Shown here: positions 24,001 to 39,000 of the stretch, one piece after another | Layout: the number at the start of each line of letters is the position of its first letter | Numbering within the stretch: position 1 is the first letter of the stretch | NCBI RefSeq assembly: GCF_001659605.2 | Contig: NC_035171.2 | Span: forward strand, 25,585,825 to 25,649,824 | Length of the DNA: 64,000 nucleotides | From: Manihot esculenta | Lineage: Eukaryota; Streptophyta; Magnoliopsida; Malpighiales; Euphorbiaceae | Direction of reading: 5' to 3' | Position numbers and translations under genes: made by a program | The notes under the pieces: model-generated | Database searches by the model: none | What the model was told of the DNA's origin: nothing | Seen by the model: only the letters and a program-made list of their open reading frames with translations

Positions 24001-27000
24001 TTGGGCATTGAAGTTTTTTTTTTTTTTTTTTTTTTTTTTTCCGAAATGGAGGGCATTGAAGTTATAAGGTGTAAGATAGATATTTTCTTGTTTGTCATTA
24101 ATTTGTTAGCAGAAATAAGAAAAAGTGCACCAATGATTCTAGATCTCCAACTTACCATATAAGATTGTGAGCTATTTGTAGATCCTGAAATCTATAGGAG
24201 ATTAGTTGGTAAATTGAATTACTTGATGTGACTCGTCCAAGTATTGTATATTTAGTTAGTGAGGTGAGTCAATTTATGTCTTTTCCTACAGTTGCTCATT
24301 GGGAAGCTTTGGAAAATTATTTGTTATGTGAAAGCTCCATGGTGTTGTCTCTTTTAGGGTAATCATGGACATTCAAATTTTAAATCTTTTTCTGATGTGG
24401 ATTGGGCAGTTTTAAAAGTTGATTCGAAGTCAATAACAAAATACCCTTTCTAATAAGGGAAATAACTTGGTGTCATGGAGAAGTAAGAAATAGAATGTTG
24501 TCTCCCGTTCCATTCCTAAATCTGAATATCCAGACATGGCACAAGCTGGATGTAAAGTTTTATACATTCCTCAACTGTTAGATGAGGTTGGTTTCATGAA
24601 CTCCTTGCCCGCATATTTGTTGTGTGATAATCGAGTAGGTATCCATATTGCCTCTGAACGAGTATTTCATGAGCAGACCAAATATATCAAAATTGACTAT
24701 TACTTTATTCTGAAAAAGATCCAACAAAAGATAATTTCAACAAGACAAGTCAAAACTGAAGGGTAGTTAGGGAATATTTTCACTAAGGCTCTTAATGGGA
24801 CTTGGATTGATTATCTATGTAAAAGGTTGTGCATAATTAACATTTTTGGTCCAATTTGAGGGGGGGGCATTATAGGAAATAGAATATGCACAGATATACT
24901 AGATATTGTATGTTCATAAGGCTTGATTCTAGACTCAATCTTAGGCATGCTTTTAGGACTCTCTTTCCATTGTAATCGCGACTCTTGTATATAAATGTGT
25001 AATATTTTTTATACTGAAATGATGTAAGAAATAAATTCTCTGCACTATTGATTCGATCTCATGGGTTTCTGTTGAACCCTCTCGATTCCTTCATTGGCAT
25101 CGTCGGTGCTCATGGATTTATGGATTGTGTTTATCAATGGATTTATGTTCCTTTCTGCTAGCATTGACTATGGGTGTTGGTTTGTTTTGATTTTCACTTT
25201 ATAGGTTTAGATTTACTGTACTTAGTTTTCCTGTTTTGAGGTCTGTTTTGATCTTCGCAGTTCGCTTCCAGACAAATGTGTTGTGATATTATTGCACTGT
25301 GATTTTTTATTGAGTTTGGAATTTCACTGTATTGTATTTCCCTTTTTTTTAAGACGCTTGTATTATGATTTAGTGTATTGTGGGGATGGATTCTCCCTTC
25401 TTCGAATCTGTGGTTGTTTCGAGTTTTTCAAATTGTATAATTTGTATTGGATTTGGAATTTTGCTTTGCCTGGAGTGTGACTCTCGAAACCGATGGACTG
25501 GACTGAACAAATCTATATTTGTTTGGTTCGCTTGGTTTGTCCTCTAAAATCAGTTTGGTTCAGTTTGCATTTTCTTTCTTAGGTTTTTCGATTTCCGTTT
25601 AGTTCAGATTTGAACCGACCATATGCTTTGCCTTACCTATCTCCCAGCTGGTTTAAACCAGTACATGCGAGAGAGTGGCAACTCCTTGGGTGTTGGTTTG
25701 GTAGGATTTCTATGACTTTGCAGCAACAACATGGTTTTCAAGAGACCTTTCTGGTAATTCGGAAGTTCTTAGTCCGGTGGTGTAGTGGTGGTGGTGATGC
25801 CCTTTTCAGTTGATAGGCTAGCCAGAGGTGAAGATTTTGACTCGTAGGGCATGCTTTTCTTGGGCCTTGGAAGAAAGTGCATCCCTAAGCCATAGCTGTG
25901 CACAACTTTAAAAACTGCACAACTCTGTGGGTTTTGTGCCTAATGTGTGCCATTAAAGTATGGAACACCAATACTTGGTGGGACTAGAATGGGTACTGCT
26001 AGTTTGTTCTTCTCTTTTAAGTTCATTTCAGTGGACTGTTCTCATAGCATGTATAAGTAAATTTGTTCTGAAATATAACAGCAATTTGTAATATTTTTAG
26101 TTATAAAACCATGATGCACAAGCAGTTCACTGATGTAATGATCTTTCTTTTCAGCCACCTTGCTGCTCTCCTGATGAAGATTATTGCGGCATAGGTGGAG
26201 TTTGCAAAGACTGTACAACTGTAATCTCTCTCTTTCTCTCTCTCAATTGCATGCTCTATGTGATGTGGTGTCTACACTCTAGTTCCTTACCAATAGATTC
26301 TATATTAATTGAGTAGCTGATATAAAATGGAAACTAGAACAGAAAATTTTTAATTACTTGAAGAGTACTACTATAGGATTTCAAGGTACTGACGTACAAG
26401 GTTCTCTCCAGTGTTTCCTTCATTCAGATTTGATCAACAACAGGCCATCTACAGTGCAATTCAGAGAGAAGCTTCCATGGTTCCTAAATGCTCTGCCATC
26501 TGCTGATTGTGCAAAGGGTGGTCATGGAGCATATACCAACAGTGTGGATCTAAATGGTTAGTAAGATTGGCATGTTCTCTTTCATCGAGTAAATTGGCAT
26601 GTTCTCTTTCATCGAGTAAATTGGCTTCCATTTGACTTCTTTGGTTTCAACTTCCTGTCAGGTTATGAGACTGGTGTTATACAAGCTTCAGAATTTCGTA
26701 CATATCACACGCCACTTAACAAACAAGTATTGCAATGCCTTAAAATGAACTGATTCTAGATCGCTTAAGTACTACTTTATATAAAGTTTGTTGAACATCC
26801 AGTTTTGCTTGTTTGACTGTCATTTTCCTCAGGGTGACTATGTTAATGCAATGAGAGCTGCACGGGAGTTCAGTTCAAGAATGTCTGATTCTCTGAAGGT
26901 TTGAATTAAGCTGTTGTATCTGTAGATTATATGATTCCATGGCTAAGCTTAAAATATTGTTTTCTAGTGAAGAGTCGAGTAATCTTGAAAAATTCTGGTC

Positions 27001-30000
27001 TTTAAAATTGACAGTATTGTGGCAGAAAGACTTTTTACTTCTGGTTTGTTGCTCTTCCTTGTTTTGCAATATGTTGATTGCTTTCAACATATTCAGCAAC
27101 TAATGCTTCTCTACTATGTGGGAATGAAATAGACATCCTTGCAGACTAGGCAAATAACTTCTTGTAAGCTATAATTCTTAACTATATTATTCAATCATGT
27201 GACCATTCTTTAGATTTAGAATGTGTATATTTCTCATGGGTTAAATTATGGATAGAGCTCTATATTGTGCCATTGGTGGTGCCTTGGAAATTGTAATTAG
27301 TTGTTATAGGAAATAAATACGTTGATATAGGAAGTAAATATTGATAGATATGTTAGTTGCTTAATTTTAGGGATTGCATGCCATAGACTTGATAAAAGGA
27401 TTTTTTTTTTCCTATTTAGATAAGGTTTTTCATGCATAAATATATTGTAATCTCTATTGTAATATACACAATAAATATTACTCTTCTATATGGAATCAGA
27501 GTCTCTATACAAAAGGTTTGAATTTTTTTTTCTTCTGTTTTGTTTGGAGACTTAGAGCTCCATTTGTGCGGTTTTTTTAGATTACCCATATAGAGTGACA
27601 TTTATCTCTCGCCGCCCACCCAGAAAGGACGCTGGAGAGCTGGCGACGCTGCCGTGAAGAGCTGACAGTTGTCCAACCGACAAGTGAGCTTCATGCGCCG
27701 CGACAAGTTTCTGATGTCGTTCCACATGCCAGCGCGTTGCATGTCCATTTTTGCTCTGGTCACCATTGCCGGAGTTGCCTCCAAGTACTCTCTTGAGTTC
27801 TGTGGTTAGTTTGCCGTTTGGGTGTGAAAACAATAATGAAAAAGAATGAGAGAAGCAGAAGCTTTGAGAGAAAAATATAGTTGATTCCCCTCAAGCCAAT
27901 TGGGGTGTATATACTACTTACAAAAATATATATTAGGTAAGAAAATAAATTAATTCTCTAATTATAACCTAATCATATCTTAATTATATCACATAATCAT
28001 ATCCCTAATTATATTCATAATTACTACAAATCTAGGCTATTTACAGAAAGTATATCAACACTCCCTCTCAAGCTGGAGCGTACATGTCATATGCTCCAAG
28101 CTTGTTACAAATATATTCGATTCGTGAATTCATAAGAGATTTTGTGAAATATCTGCTAGTTGATCATTTGAGTCAACAAACCTAGTAGAAATGCATTTCG
28201 ACTCAATCTTTTGCCTAATAAAATGGCAATCCACCACTATATGCTTTGTCCTCTCATGAAAAATTGGATTTGATGCAATATGAAGGGCAGCTTAATTATC
28301 ACATATTAGCTTTATTTGGCCATTATCGCTATATTTCAATTCCTGAAGGCGTTACTTCAACCAAATGAGTTCGCATATTGCCAAAGCCATCGCTCGATAT
28401 TCTGCTTCTGCACTTGATTTTGTAACCACACTCTGTTTTTTCACTTTTTCAGAATATAAGATTCCCTCCGATCATAATACAATATCTTGAAGTAGATCGT
28501 CTATCTAAAGGGGAACCTGTCCAATCTGCATCAGAATAGCCAACAATTTGTGAGTGACATTTATTCTCATAGAGTATACCCTATCCTGAAGTTCTAAAAA
28601 TGCGAATGACTGCATCTCAGTGACTACTTTATGGGGTTTGAAGAAATTGACTAACCACACACAGCAAAGAAAATATCCGGTCGTGTGATAGTGAGGTAAT
28701 TGAACTTGCCAACTAATCTTCTGTATCTAGCAGGATCTTTAAGTGGCTACCCCTGTTCAGGAACAAGTTTGACATTTGGATCCAAGTGAGTGTCCACATG
28801 TCTATAGTCTAATATGCATGTTTCTTCTAATATATCTAGAACATTTTTCCGTTGAGAAATTGCAATACCCATTTTAGACTGTGCCACTTCAATGGCAATA
28901 CCCATTTTAGACTGTGTCACTTCAATCCCCAATAAATACTTCAATTTCCCTAGGACTTTAGTTTCGAAATTACTAAACAAATATTGCTTAAGTTGAGAGA
29001 TTTGGTCATAATCATTTCCTCTAAGGACAATATCATCAACATAGACCACCAAGTAGATGCACCTATTATCATTAGGACGAAAAAATACGGATCAAACTAT
29101 TGAACTATAGTGCTGAATCGTCCAAACCATACTCTTGGAGACTGTTTTAGACTATACAGGGAGCGTCGAAGACGTCATACTAAGCCTGACTCCCCTTGAG
29201 AAACAAACCTTAGATGTTTCTCCATATAGACTTCTTCGGCGAGCTCACCATGAAGAAAGCCATTTTTAATGTTCAGTTGATAAAGGGCCCAGTGATTAAT
29301 TGCAGCCAATGAGATAAGGAGGCAAACAAAAGTATTTTGGCTACTAGAGAGAAAGTATCACTGTAATTAAGCCCAAAAATATGTGTGTAACCTTTAGCTA
29401 CAAGGCGAGCTTTAAGGTGATCAATTTTGCCATCAGGTCTCACCTTAAAACTGTAAACCCATCGACAACCAACAGTAGGCATGCCAGGTGTTAAAGGTAC
29501 CAGTTCTCAAGATTCATTATTATGAAGAGCAATTATCTCCTCAACCATTGCATTACACCAACCAGGATGATCCAATGCTTCTCTAACTATCTTGGATATA
29601 GAGACAGTAGACACAGTAGAAATAAAAGTATAATAGGAAGAAGACAAACGATGGTAACTCACAAAATTATAAATGGGATGAGGATTTCTCGAAGAGCAAG
29701 AGGAGTAGCTATTGTTGTTGAAGGCATGACCGAAGTAGGTGATGATGGAACGGGAGGTGAGTCATTAGAAGTATCTGCATTAGGGAGAGAAATGTTATTG
29801 TTATTAGCAGATGGGTGAGGCCGACGAGTGTAGATCTGAAGAGGTGGCATAGAATTGGGAGATGGACACACTTGAGGCAAAGGAGAAATAAGAGTCGGAG
29901 GTATAGGCAAAGCTCTAGGAACAAAGGTTTTGTGTGCTGGACTAGAAGAAAAGTAAGGAGAGGATTCAAAATAGGTGACATCTGCAAACACAATTTTGGT

Positions 30001-33000
30001 TAGTAGTAGGATCATAGCATTTGTAACCTTTTTGAAGACGTGAATAGTCAAGAAAGACACATTTGACTGATTTTGACTGAAGTTTGTCTTTGCCAGGAGT
30101 ATGATCATGAATAAAGCATATACATTTGAAAACACATAGAGACAACCGAATGGAATTCTGATTAGGAAATCAAACAGAATAAGGACTTTGATGTTGCAAA
30201 ACAGAGGAAAACATTCAGTTAATCAAATAACAGGCAGTGAGGATAGCTTCTCCCTAAAAACGCAACAGAACATTGTGATGTAGGAGTAAGGTGCAAGCGA
30301 TTTCAATCAAATGTCGATTTTTTCTCTCGGCTGCCCCATTTTGTTGTGGGGTATGAGAAAAAGAAGTTTGGTGAATAATACCCTTAGTAGACAAAAAATG
30401 AGTGAATGAGGAAGACAAATATTCTCCTGCATTGTCACTTCGCAATATTTTAATGCAAACACCAAATTGATTATTGATTTCAGCATAAAACTTCTGAAAA
30501 ATAGAGAACAACTCAGAACGATTTTTCATCAGAAAAAGCCAAATGCAACGAGATAGTCATCAATAAAGGTAACAAAATATTGAAATCCCAAAGTTGTACT
30601 AACCCGACTTGGACCCTAAGTATCTGAATGAATAATGTCAAACATAGAAGTGGTTCTATTATTGACTCGCTTGAGAAAAACAATTGGAGTTTGCTTCTCC
30701 AGTTGACAAGACTCACATTCTAAAGAAGGCAAGGAAAAGAGACTAGGAACCAGTTTTTGTAACTTGTTCAAACTTGAATATCCCCAACGATTATGAATGA
30801 GTTCAGCGGAGGTGGAAGACACAAAAGCAGTTGGAGAGTTGGAAGTGAAAAAAATAGTACAATTCTTGTGATTCATATCCTGCTCCAATCATCTTTCCAA
30901 TACTTCGGTCCTGCACACCACAGATTTAGCAGTAAAGATGACTGAACAGTGAAGATCTTTAGTCAATTTGCTAACAGAGATTAGGTTGTATGGACATTCA
31001 GAAATAAATAAAACATTAGTCGAGGGGATAAAAGGAAGGAGATATACATTACCGATCCCTTTAACTTCAGTTTGTGAACCATTAGCTAATGTGATTTTCG
31101 ATGGTGTAGAAGGTGAAATAAGAGCAAAGAAAAGATTGGGAGTACCAAAGATGATCAGAAGTACTAGAGTCGAGGATCTATGATCCAACGGGTAAAGACT
31201 TGGTTAGATGAGCAAAAAAATTACCGGAATGAGCAATATTTGATTGGGCTATGGGTACTGAATCTGAATTTGCCAAAAAAGAGGATCTGTGTCTGTGAAC
31301 AGTAGATCCAAAGCTACTGTTCACAAGTGACGGGTGAAGACGAGTTGGGCAGGTGATCGAACCTAGTGGGCTAGAGTCGCCGGCGTCAGGCGATGTTGGA
31401 GGAAGGATCGCCAGCGTGAAAAGGTCGCCGGAAAACAGTTCACGCGCTGGCGTGTGTACCGGAGATAGACTGCTTGAGCGGAGCATGGAGGCAATTCTGG
31501 TGGTGGCACTTCAACGAATCGCCAATCAGAAGACGGCGAGAAAGGTGGCTAGGTGGTGAGACCAACTGATTTCCAGAAAGTCTCCAAAGCAAGGTGGTTG
31601 ATCTGCCACTCACAACTGAATCAAGTTTCTTGGCTCTGATACCATGAAAACGATAATGAAAAAGAAGAGGAAAGAAGAAGCTTTGAGAGAAAAATGCTTG
31701 ATGATTCCCTTCAAGTCAATTGGGGTATATATACTACTTACAAGAATACATACTGGATAAGAAAATAAATTAATTCCCTAATTATAGCCTAATCATATTT
31801 CAATTATATCATATAATCATATCCCTAATTATATACAATCACTACATATCTAGGCTATTTACAGAAAGTATCTCAAAAGGGTGTTTTGTGGAGGTGTTTT
31901 TGGTTTGGATTGCATTTTTGGGTACTGTTCACGCATTCTGGTACTTTCACGTCCCTTTTTTTTCCTTGTGCCTTCTGTTGCCATTGCTTTGGGTGGATTG
32001 TTCTCATGGCTGAAAATAAAAACAGCATAGCTGGTGTAATTCCTGTGATGGCTAAAATCATGGAACACAAATTACATGGATCTAATTTTCTGGATTGGAG
32101 TAAGACTATCCGTATTTATTTACGAAGTATCGAAATGGATGATCATCTTACTACGGATCCTCCAACTAATGACACTAGAAAAGTTTGGATGAGGGATGAT
32201 TATTTTTGCATATCCGAAATTTCATTCATAATATGGTAATCAGCTTTATTATTCACTGTAAATTTGTTAAAAAATTGATGGATTATTTGGAGTTTTTATA
32301 CTCTGGCAAAGGGAATATTTCTCGCATGTATGATGTGTGTTAGGCGTTATATCGAGTTGAGAAACAGGATAGAACTCTGACCTCATATTTTATGGATTTT
32401 AAAAGTGTATGGGGAACTTAATGGCTTGATGCCTTTTAGCACAAATGTGAAAACTCAACAAATTCAATTAGAGCAAATGGTTATTATGAGCTTCCTTGTA
32501 GGTGTCCCTCCAGAGTTTTGAGACAGCTAAATCTTAAATTCTTTCGGACTCTGAAATATCATCGATACATGATGTTTTTACTAGGGTGTTGCGTATAAAT
32601 CTCTCTCCAGTTTCTTCACACACCACTAGTGCCGTTATTAGCCGCAATGACAATGACAGACAGAATAACAAAGGTCGAAGCAACGGAGGTTTTAACGGTG
32701 GTAGAGGATCTCAGCATCCTAGGGAAGCAGTTCCTATTTCTGACTCCGGTGGAATCATTTGTTATTACTGCCATGAACCTGGACACACTAAGAAGACATG
32801 CCTGAAACTTTAGAATAAAAATTAGCGCTCACAAATGGCGCACAGGGCAGGTGAGACCTCTGATCAGGGAATTTTCATATTTGCAGATGAGTATGCACAA
32901 TTCACTCAATACCAAGCATCTCTGAAATCCTTTAGTTCTCCTGTCACTGCAATTGCTGAGTCAAGTAACTCTACTGCATGCCTTGTGTCTTCATCCTCAA

Positions 33001-36000
33001 AATGAGTTATTGATTTTGGTGCTAAATGTCAAGTAATTGTACCTTTTTGTCCAATCTTAAGTCTCATACATTGTCTTCTTATATTACTATTGCTGGTGGC
33101 TCTAAATCTTCTGTCATGGGTTTTGGGCATGTCAACTTAACACCTCTTTTTGTATCATCTATGTTATCCTTCCTAAGTTTTTCTTTAATTTGCTTTCCAT
33201 TAGTAAACTCACTCGTGCACTAAATTGTTATATTTCATTATTTTCTTATCATTGTATTCTTCAGAATCTTTCAATGAAGCAGATTATTGATAGAGGGCGT
33301 GAGTCAGAGGGTCTTTACATCTTGGATCAGAAACTACCTAGATCTCTTGCATGTTCTATGAGTTTAACTCCTTTTGTGTTTATTGTCGGTTGGGGCAACC
33401 TTCTCCCTTTTCTTTGAAGAAGTTATGTCCACAATTTCACTCTTTATCTGTTTTAAATTGTGAGTCGTGTCAATTTGCCAAACATCATCGTGTACCTACA
33501 GCATCTGGAGTCAATAAATGGGCTTCGTCTCTCTTTGAGTTAGTACATTCAGATGTTTGAGGTCCTTGTCCTATTATGTCTAAGTCTGGCTTTAAGTACT
33601 TTGTTATTTCTGTTAATGATTTCTCTCGCACTGCTTGGTTATTTTTAATGAAGAGCTGTTCAAAATTATTCTCTATTTTTTTGTGCTTTCTATGTTGAAA
33701 TTCAAATTCAATTAAATATTTTTATTCGAATATTGCAAAGTGATAATACTAAATAATATTTTTATGGAGAACTTCAATCTTATTTGTCACAAAAAGGGAT
33801 TTTTCATCAGTCTTCCTATGTTGACACTCCTTCACATAATGGGATTGCCGAGTGAAAAAATCGATATCTTCTTGAAGTAGTCAGAGCTCTCTTATTCCAA
33901 CTGAAAGTCCTTAAACGCTTTTGGGCTGATGTTGTATCTACTGCTTGTTTTTTTAATCAATCGCATACCCTCCTTTGTTGTAATATTCCTTGTAACATTT
34001 TGTTTCCCACCAAATCTTTATATCCTATTAAACCATGTATTTTTTGTTGTACTTATTTTGTTCGTGAAGTTCGTCCACAGATTACTAAATTGGATCTCAA
34101 ATCACTCAAATGTGTCTTTCTTGGCTAGTCTCAGCTTTAAAAAGACATCCTTGTTTTTCTCTTGATCTTAATTGGTACCTTGTGTTTGCTGATGTAACTT
34201 TTTTTTTAGTCTACTCATTTCTTTCCACCATCATCTGTTTATACACGGGAGAGGAAGATGACCTCTTGCTGTACACTGTTCGCTCTTTGGCTCATCCTCA
34301 AAATCTTCTTGCACCTCTCGCTCATGCGCCAGGTCGCCCTCCCATTTTTCATGTTTGTTCCAAATGCCTAGAGGACTTTTGACTGTGCTCAGCTATCAGC
34401 TTCTTCGTTAGTAGATCCTGCTCCCACCGATCCTTCACCGCTTGACTTGGATTTGTCCATTGCTCTTCGCAAAGGTATACATACTTGTATTTTGTCTTTT
34501 ATTTCTTATGGTCAATTATTCTTTTTTTCTCATTGTTTTGCCACTGCTTTAAATTTCATTTCAGTCCCCAAAATTGTTATTGAGGCTTTATCCCATCCTG
34601 GTTAGCGTGCTGCTATGGGAGAAGAAATGATGGCTCTAAACACTAATGATATTTGGGAGTTGGTCTTTGTCCCTAGAAAAGCGGACTATTAGGTGTAAAT
34701 GGGTGTTTGCGGCGAAAGTAAATCCTGATCTATTGCTCGCCTCAAGGCCCGTTCAGTGATTAAGGGTTAATACTCAAACTTATGGAGTTGACTATTTTGA
34801 TACCTTTTCTCTAGTTGCCAAGATTGTATATGTTTGATTGTTTATTTCCTTCGCAGCTACACATGATTGGTCTTTGCATTAAGTGGATATTAAAAATGTT
34901 TTTCTCCATAGTGACCTTCAAGAGGAAGTTTATATTGAGCAACCACCTGGTTTTGTTTTTTAGGGGAGTTGGGCAAGGTTTGTCGAAAATCCCTCTATAG
35001 CTTGAAACAAAGTCCTCGGACATGGTTTTGGCGGGTGTTAAATTTGGGTCAGGCCTAACTCACCCCAAAAGCTAGCTCAAGGGGGAGGAGTGCCTATGAC
35101 CCATATAAGGGGCACATTACCCCTTTCCACAACCGATGTGGGATTCAACACACCCTCCTCACGCCCAGAATTTTACTGGTGGGTGACATATTTATAGGAG
35201 GCCCAACTCGGATGGGGAGGCTCTGATATTATGTTAAATTTGGGATAGGCTTAACTCACCCCAAAAGCTAGCTCAAGGGGGAGGAGTGCCTATAACTCAT
35301 ATGAGAGGCACATTACGCCTTTCTACAATCGATGTGGGATTCAACACAGCAGGTTTAGTGAGGTGGTCCAACAGTTTGAAATGAAGATAAATAAGTATGA
35401 TCACTCAGTGTTTTATAGAAATTCTAATAGTGGAGTAATTCTACTTGTAGTATATGTGGATGATATTGTTATCACAGTAAGTGATGTTGCTGGCATTACT
35501 ATCTCTAAAAAAATTCCTCAAAACACAGTTTTATACGAAGGATTTGGACTCCTTGAAATATTTTTTGGGTATTGAAGTTATGCGGTGTAAGAAAGGCATT
35601 TTCTTATCTCAAAGAAAATATGTTCTTGATTTGTTGATGGAAACAGGAAAGTTGGGTGCTAAGCCTTATAGTACACTAATGACCTCTAATCTTCAACTTA
35701 CCACAGAAGACAGTGAGCCATTTGTAGATAATCCTGAAATGTATAGAAGATTAGTTGGCAAACTGATTTATTTGATGGTGATTTGTCCTGATATTGCGTA
35801 TTGAGCGAGTGTAGTGAGTCAATTTATAGCTTCTCCTACTGTTGCTCAATAGGATGCACTGGGACAAGTTCTTTGCTACTTGAAAAGGGCTCCAAGACGA
35901 GGCCTCTTCTATGGTAATCATGGGCACTTAAACATTGAATGTTTTTCTGATATTGGTTGGGCAGGGTCGAAGGTTGATAGAAGGTCGGACACTAAATATT

Positions 36001-39000
36001 GTATTTTTGTGGGTAGTAACTTGGTCTCACAGAGAAGTAAGAAGCAAAATATGGTCTTTCGTTCTAGTGCTGAAACTAAATATTGAGTCATGGCACAAGC
36101 CATATATGAAGTCTTGTAGGTGCGTCAACTGTTGGAGGAGGTTGGGTTCAAAAATTCAGTGTCTACTAAGTTGTGGCGTAATAATTGAGCAGTTATCCAC
36201 ATTGCCTCCAGTATTTTATGAGATGATCAAACATATCGAGATTGATTGTCATTTTGTTCGTGAAAAGGTCCAACAAAAGATAATCTTAACAGGACATATC
36301 AGAAGTGGAAAATAATTAGGAGATATATTCAGGACTCGAGTTGATTATATATGTAACAAGTTGGGCATGATTAACATCTATAGTTCAACTTGAGGGGAGT
36401 GTTATAGGAAATAAATATTGATACATATATTAGTTGCGTAATCTTAGGGATTGCATGATCATAGGCTTGATAAAAGAATTCTCTTTTCTTTTTAGATAAG
36501 GTTTTTCATGTATAAATATATTGTAATCTCTATCGTAATATACACAACAAATATTACTCCTTTACGGTTGTAAACCCATACTTGACAAGATGTTGATGAG
36601 ATGATGTTTTGAGTTGCAATAACATGTCCATGTCTTCAGTTTCAGATGAGCTACTCTAGTAGGATCCCTAGACTCTTGGCTCAATGCTTTCCTGCTTAAC
36701 CTGCTCCCTGCATTATTTTCCTGCAGCTTTTTCCACATTCTCTTTACTTTTGTGCTGCAAATATAATTGTTTGATTCTGTATGTACTTATCTTTCTTTCT
36801 TTAGGTTAGGTAATGAAACTGAATAAAAGCTCATTGTCATTACTTGTTTGCCGCAGATTGACATCTTTCCATATTCTGTGTTCTACATCTTCTTTGAGCA
36901 ATATCTGGATATTTGGAGGATAGCTTTGATCAATATTGCTATAGCCCTTGGTTAGTATTATAAACTGTTATTCATAATTTAGATCTTCATTTCCTGTTTT
37001 ATTAATACACTCTCCAAAAAATTCTGTCTCCCTCTCTCGCTTTGTGTATAAAATGATTATTTATTGGAGCAAAAACATTATTAGGCCCTTGAACTTTTTG
37101 AACAAACTATTCTATTAAGCTGTCAATTGAAATTGTATTCTGTTGGACATTCCAACTTGTTCATTTGGTGCAACAGAGTGAGTTTTTAGTTTTTGAGAAA
37201 TAATTTATTTTTACTTGGTATTAAAGAATAGTCTACGCTGTAAAAAAAAAAAAAATGGAGTGCTTTTATTTTCAAGGTGGAAACAAGTAAAATGAGAAAA
37301 ATAAGATTCAGACCTGGGCTTTAATTACCACACGGTTTCCGTTTAACTATTTTAACAAAATGTCTACTTGCGTTTTAGTTTATGGCATTACACTCTTAAG
37401 CCCAAATCAAGAAGTTGAAGGACTCAGTAGACATGGGGCCAGTTGATTGGGATCCAATTTAGCAAACTTTTTTCCCTAAATTGTGTTTCTATACATCTCT
37501 AACTTGTGTATTTTTTCCTTGATTGGGAGCCTACAATTAAGGCATTTCCTTAATTTTGTACTTTTTCCTTTACAGGGTTTTGAAATTGTGTACGTATACA
37601 TCCCATAGCTTGAGGGGGAAGTCAATATTTCCTTTGTTTTCTGTCTTCGCAATATTATAGAATCCAACTAACATTTGTTTATTCTATTTCACATTATTGC
37701 ACTGCATTTTATTGTAAGAAGATAATGTCCATTTGGTGTTCTGGTTCGGTTATAATTGAAGTGAGACTCTCGTGGTAATTTGTTAATTATACTAGTATGC
37801 ACAGCTAATATCTGTAGTTTTGTAATATTGGTTCATGAACGGCTTCTATGGCTTTTGTGAAAGGGTTGCTTTCTCTTTTTGGTTTAAGCTGCCTTCCTGC
37901 TTGGCAAGAGATTCGTATCTTGTTAAAAATTTGTACTTTTCGGGACAAATTTTCCTTTTCATCTATTTATACAAATATTTGGCCCTTGCAATTATAGAGT
38001 TGTTATAATTTTTCGCATTATTATTTGCTTCAGATCTCCCTTTCTCTTGACCTACCTCTCTTTATGTTGGGATACTGTCCTTTTTGCATTTCTACTATTG
38101 ATTTCCTTTTTGAATTTTTTAGCTTTAAATTGACCGTCTTTCTTTGCCTACTTTTCTTTTGGCGAGTATGTGATACTGTGATTTGGAGGTAGTGGCTGCT
38201 GTATTTATTATTTGGGTTTGTCATTTAATACCTTGCAGGTGCTATATTTATTGTCTGCCTGCTTATCACTTCCAGGTTTGAATTCATTTTCTAGCCCTTC
38301 TGTATACTTTCACTGTTCAAGGCACCATTGTTATCCTTAAGCAACTCATTTTTAATTTGGCTGCTCCTGCCTTTGAATGCAGTTTTTGGAGTTCTGCTAT
38401 CATTCTACTTGTTTTGCTGATGATTGTTGCCGATTTAATGGTATGGATCTAAACATGTGTGGATGTGTGTTGTGTGTGTTTATTTCAGTAACAAAAAAAT
38501 ACTCTGTTCTCCTAATCATTTCATGCGAGGAAGAATTTCTTCTTAGCACCTAATTTTCATGTACAAATTAATAATATGCTTCCTTTGAGATAAGAAGTGT
38601 TTTTCCTTACATCTTATAATTTCAGCGCCCAAGAAGTAATTAGCAAATCCAAATGTTTTGTTTGAATCTAGGCTTGGAGAAAGCCCTCTTTGAGAGAAGA
38701 GATACTTGCAAGATCACTTCCAATGATTACAGTATCATCCACATGCATTACTATCAAGATTAGGCCATTCTCATAACGACAACATAGATCACATACTTTT
38801 TTTCATGCTAAACTCCTATTTGCCTCACTAAATCTCCCAATAAAGCTTGAGGCTTCCCTTTCAAGCCATAAAGGGAATTTTCAATCTTGTAAACTTTATC
38901 CAACTCCTCGTGAGCAACAAAATTAAGTAGACCACCATGAAGGAAAATATTCTTTGGCATTCAGGTGTAGAAAGGCTAGTCATAGGTAGCATCTAGAGAA

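Larger units (their letters stand above)
27302..36565 (+). mobile_element. Copia element A, complete but decayed, carrying two nested insertions
   Basis: 5' LTR 27302-27489 and 3' LTR 36400-36565 share TGTTATAGGAAATAAATA, GGGATTGCATG, GATAAGGTTTTTCATG and TGTAATCTCTAT. A primer-site-like tggaatcagagtc follows the 5' LTR, and the polypurine tract acttgaggggag precedes the 3' LTR. Removing the antisense copia (27825-31875) and the TRIM (35036-35346) leaves about 4.9 kb, the normal copia length. The coding region (32006-36390) is full of stops and frameshifts. No clear target duplication was found. Confidence 0.85.

Noticed and set aside
27582..27833. Overlapping - strand frames of 60-83 codons
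   Set aside because: They fall in the untranslated leader of copia A and are interrupted by the copia B insertion; no homology seen.
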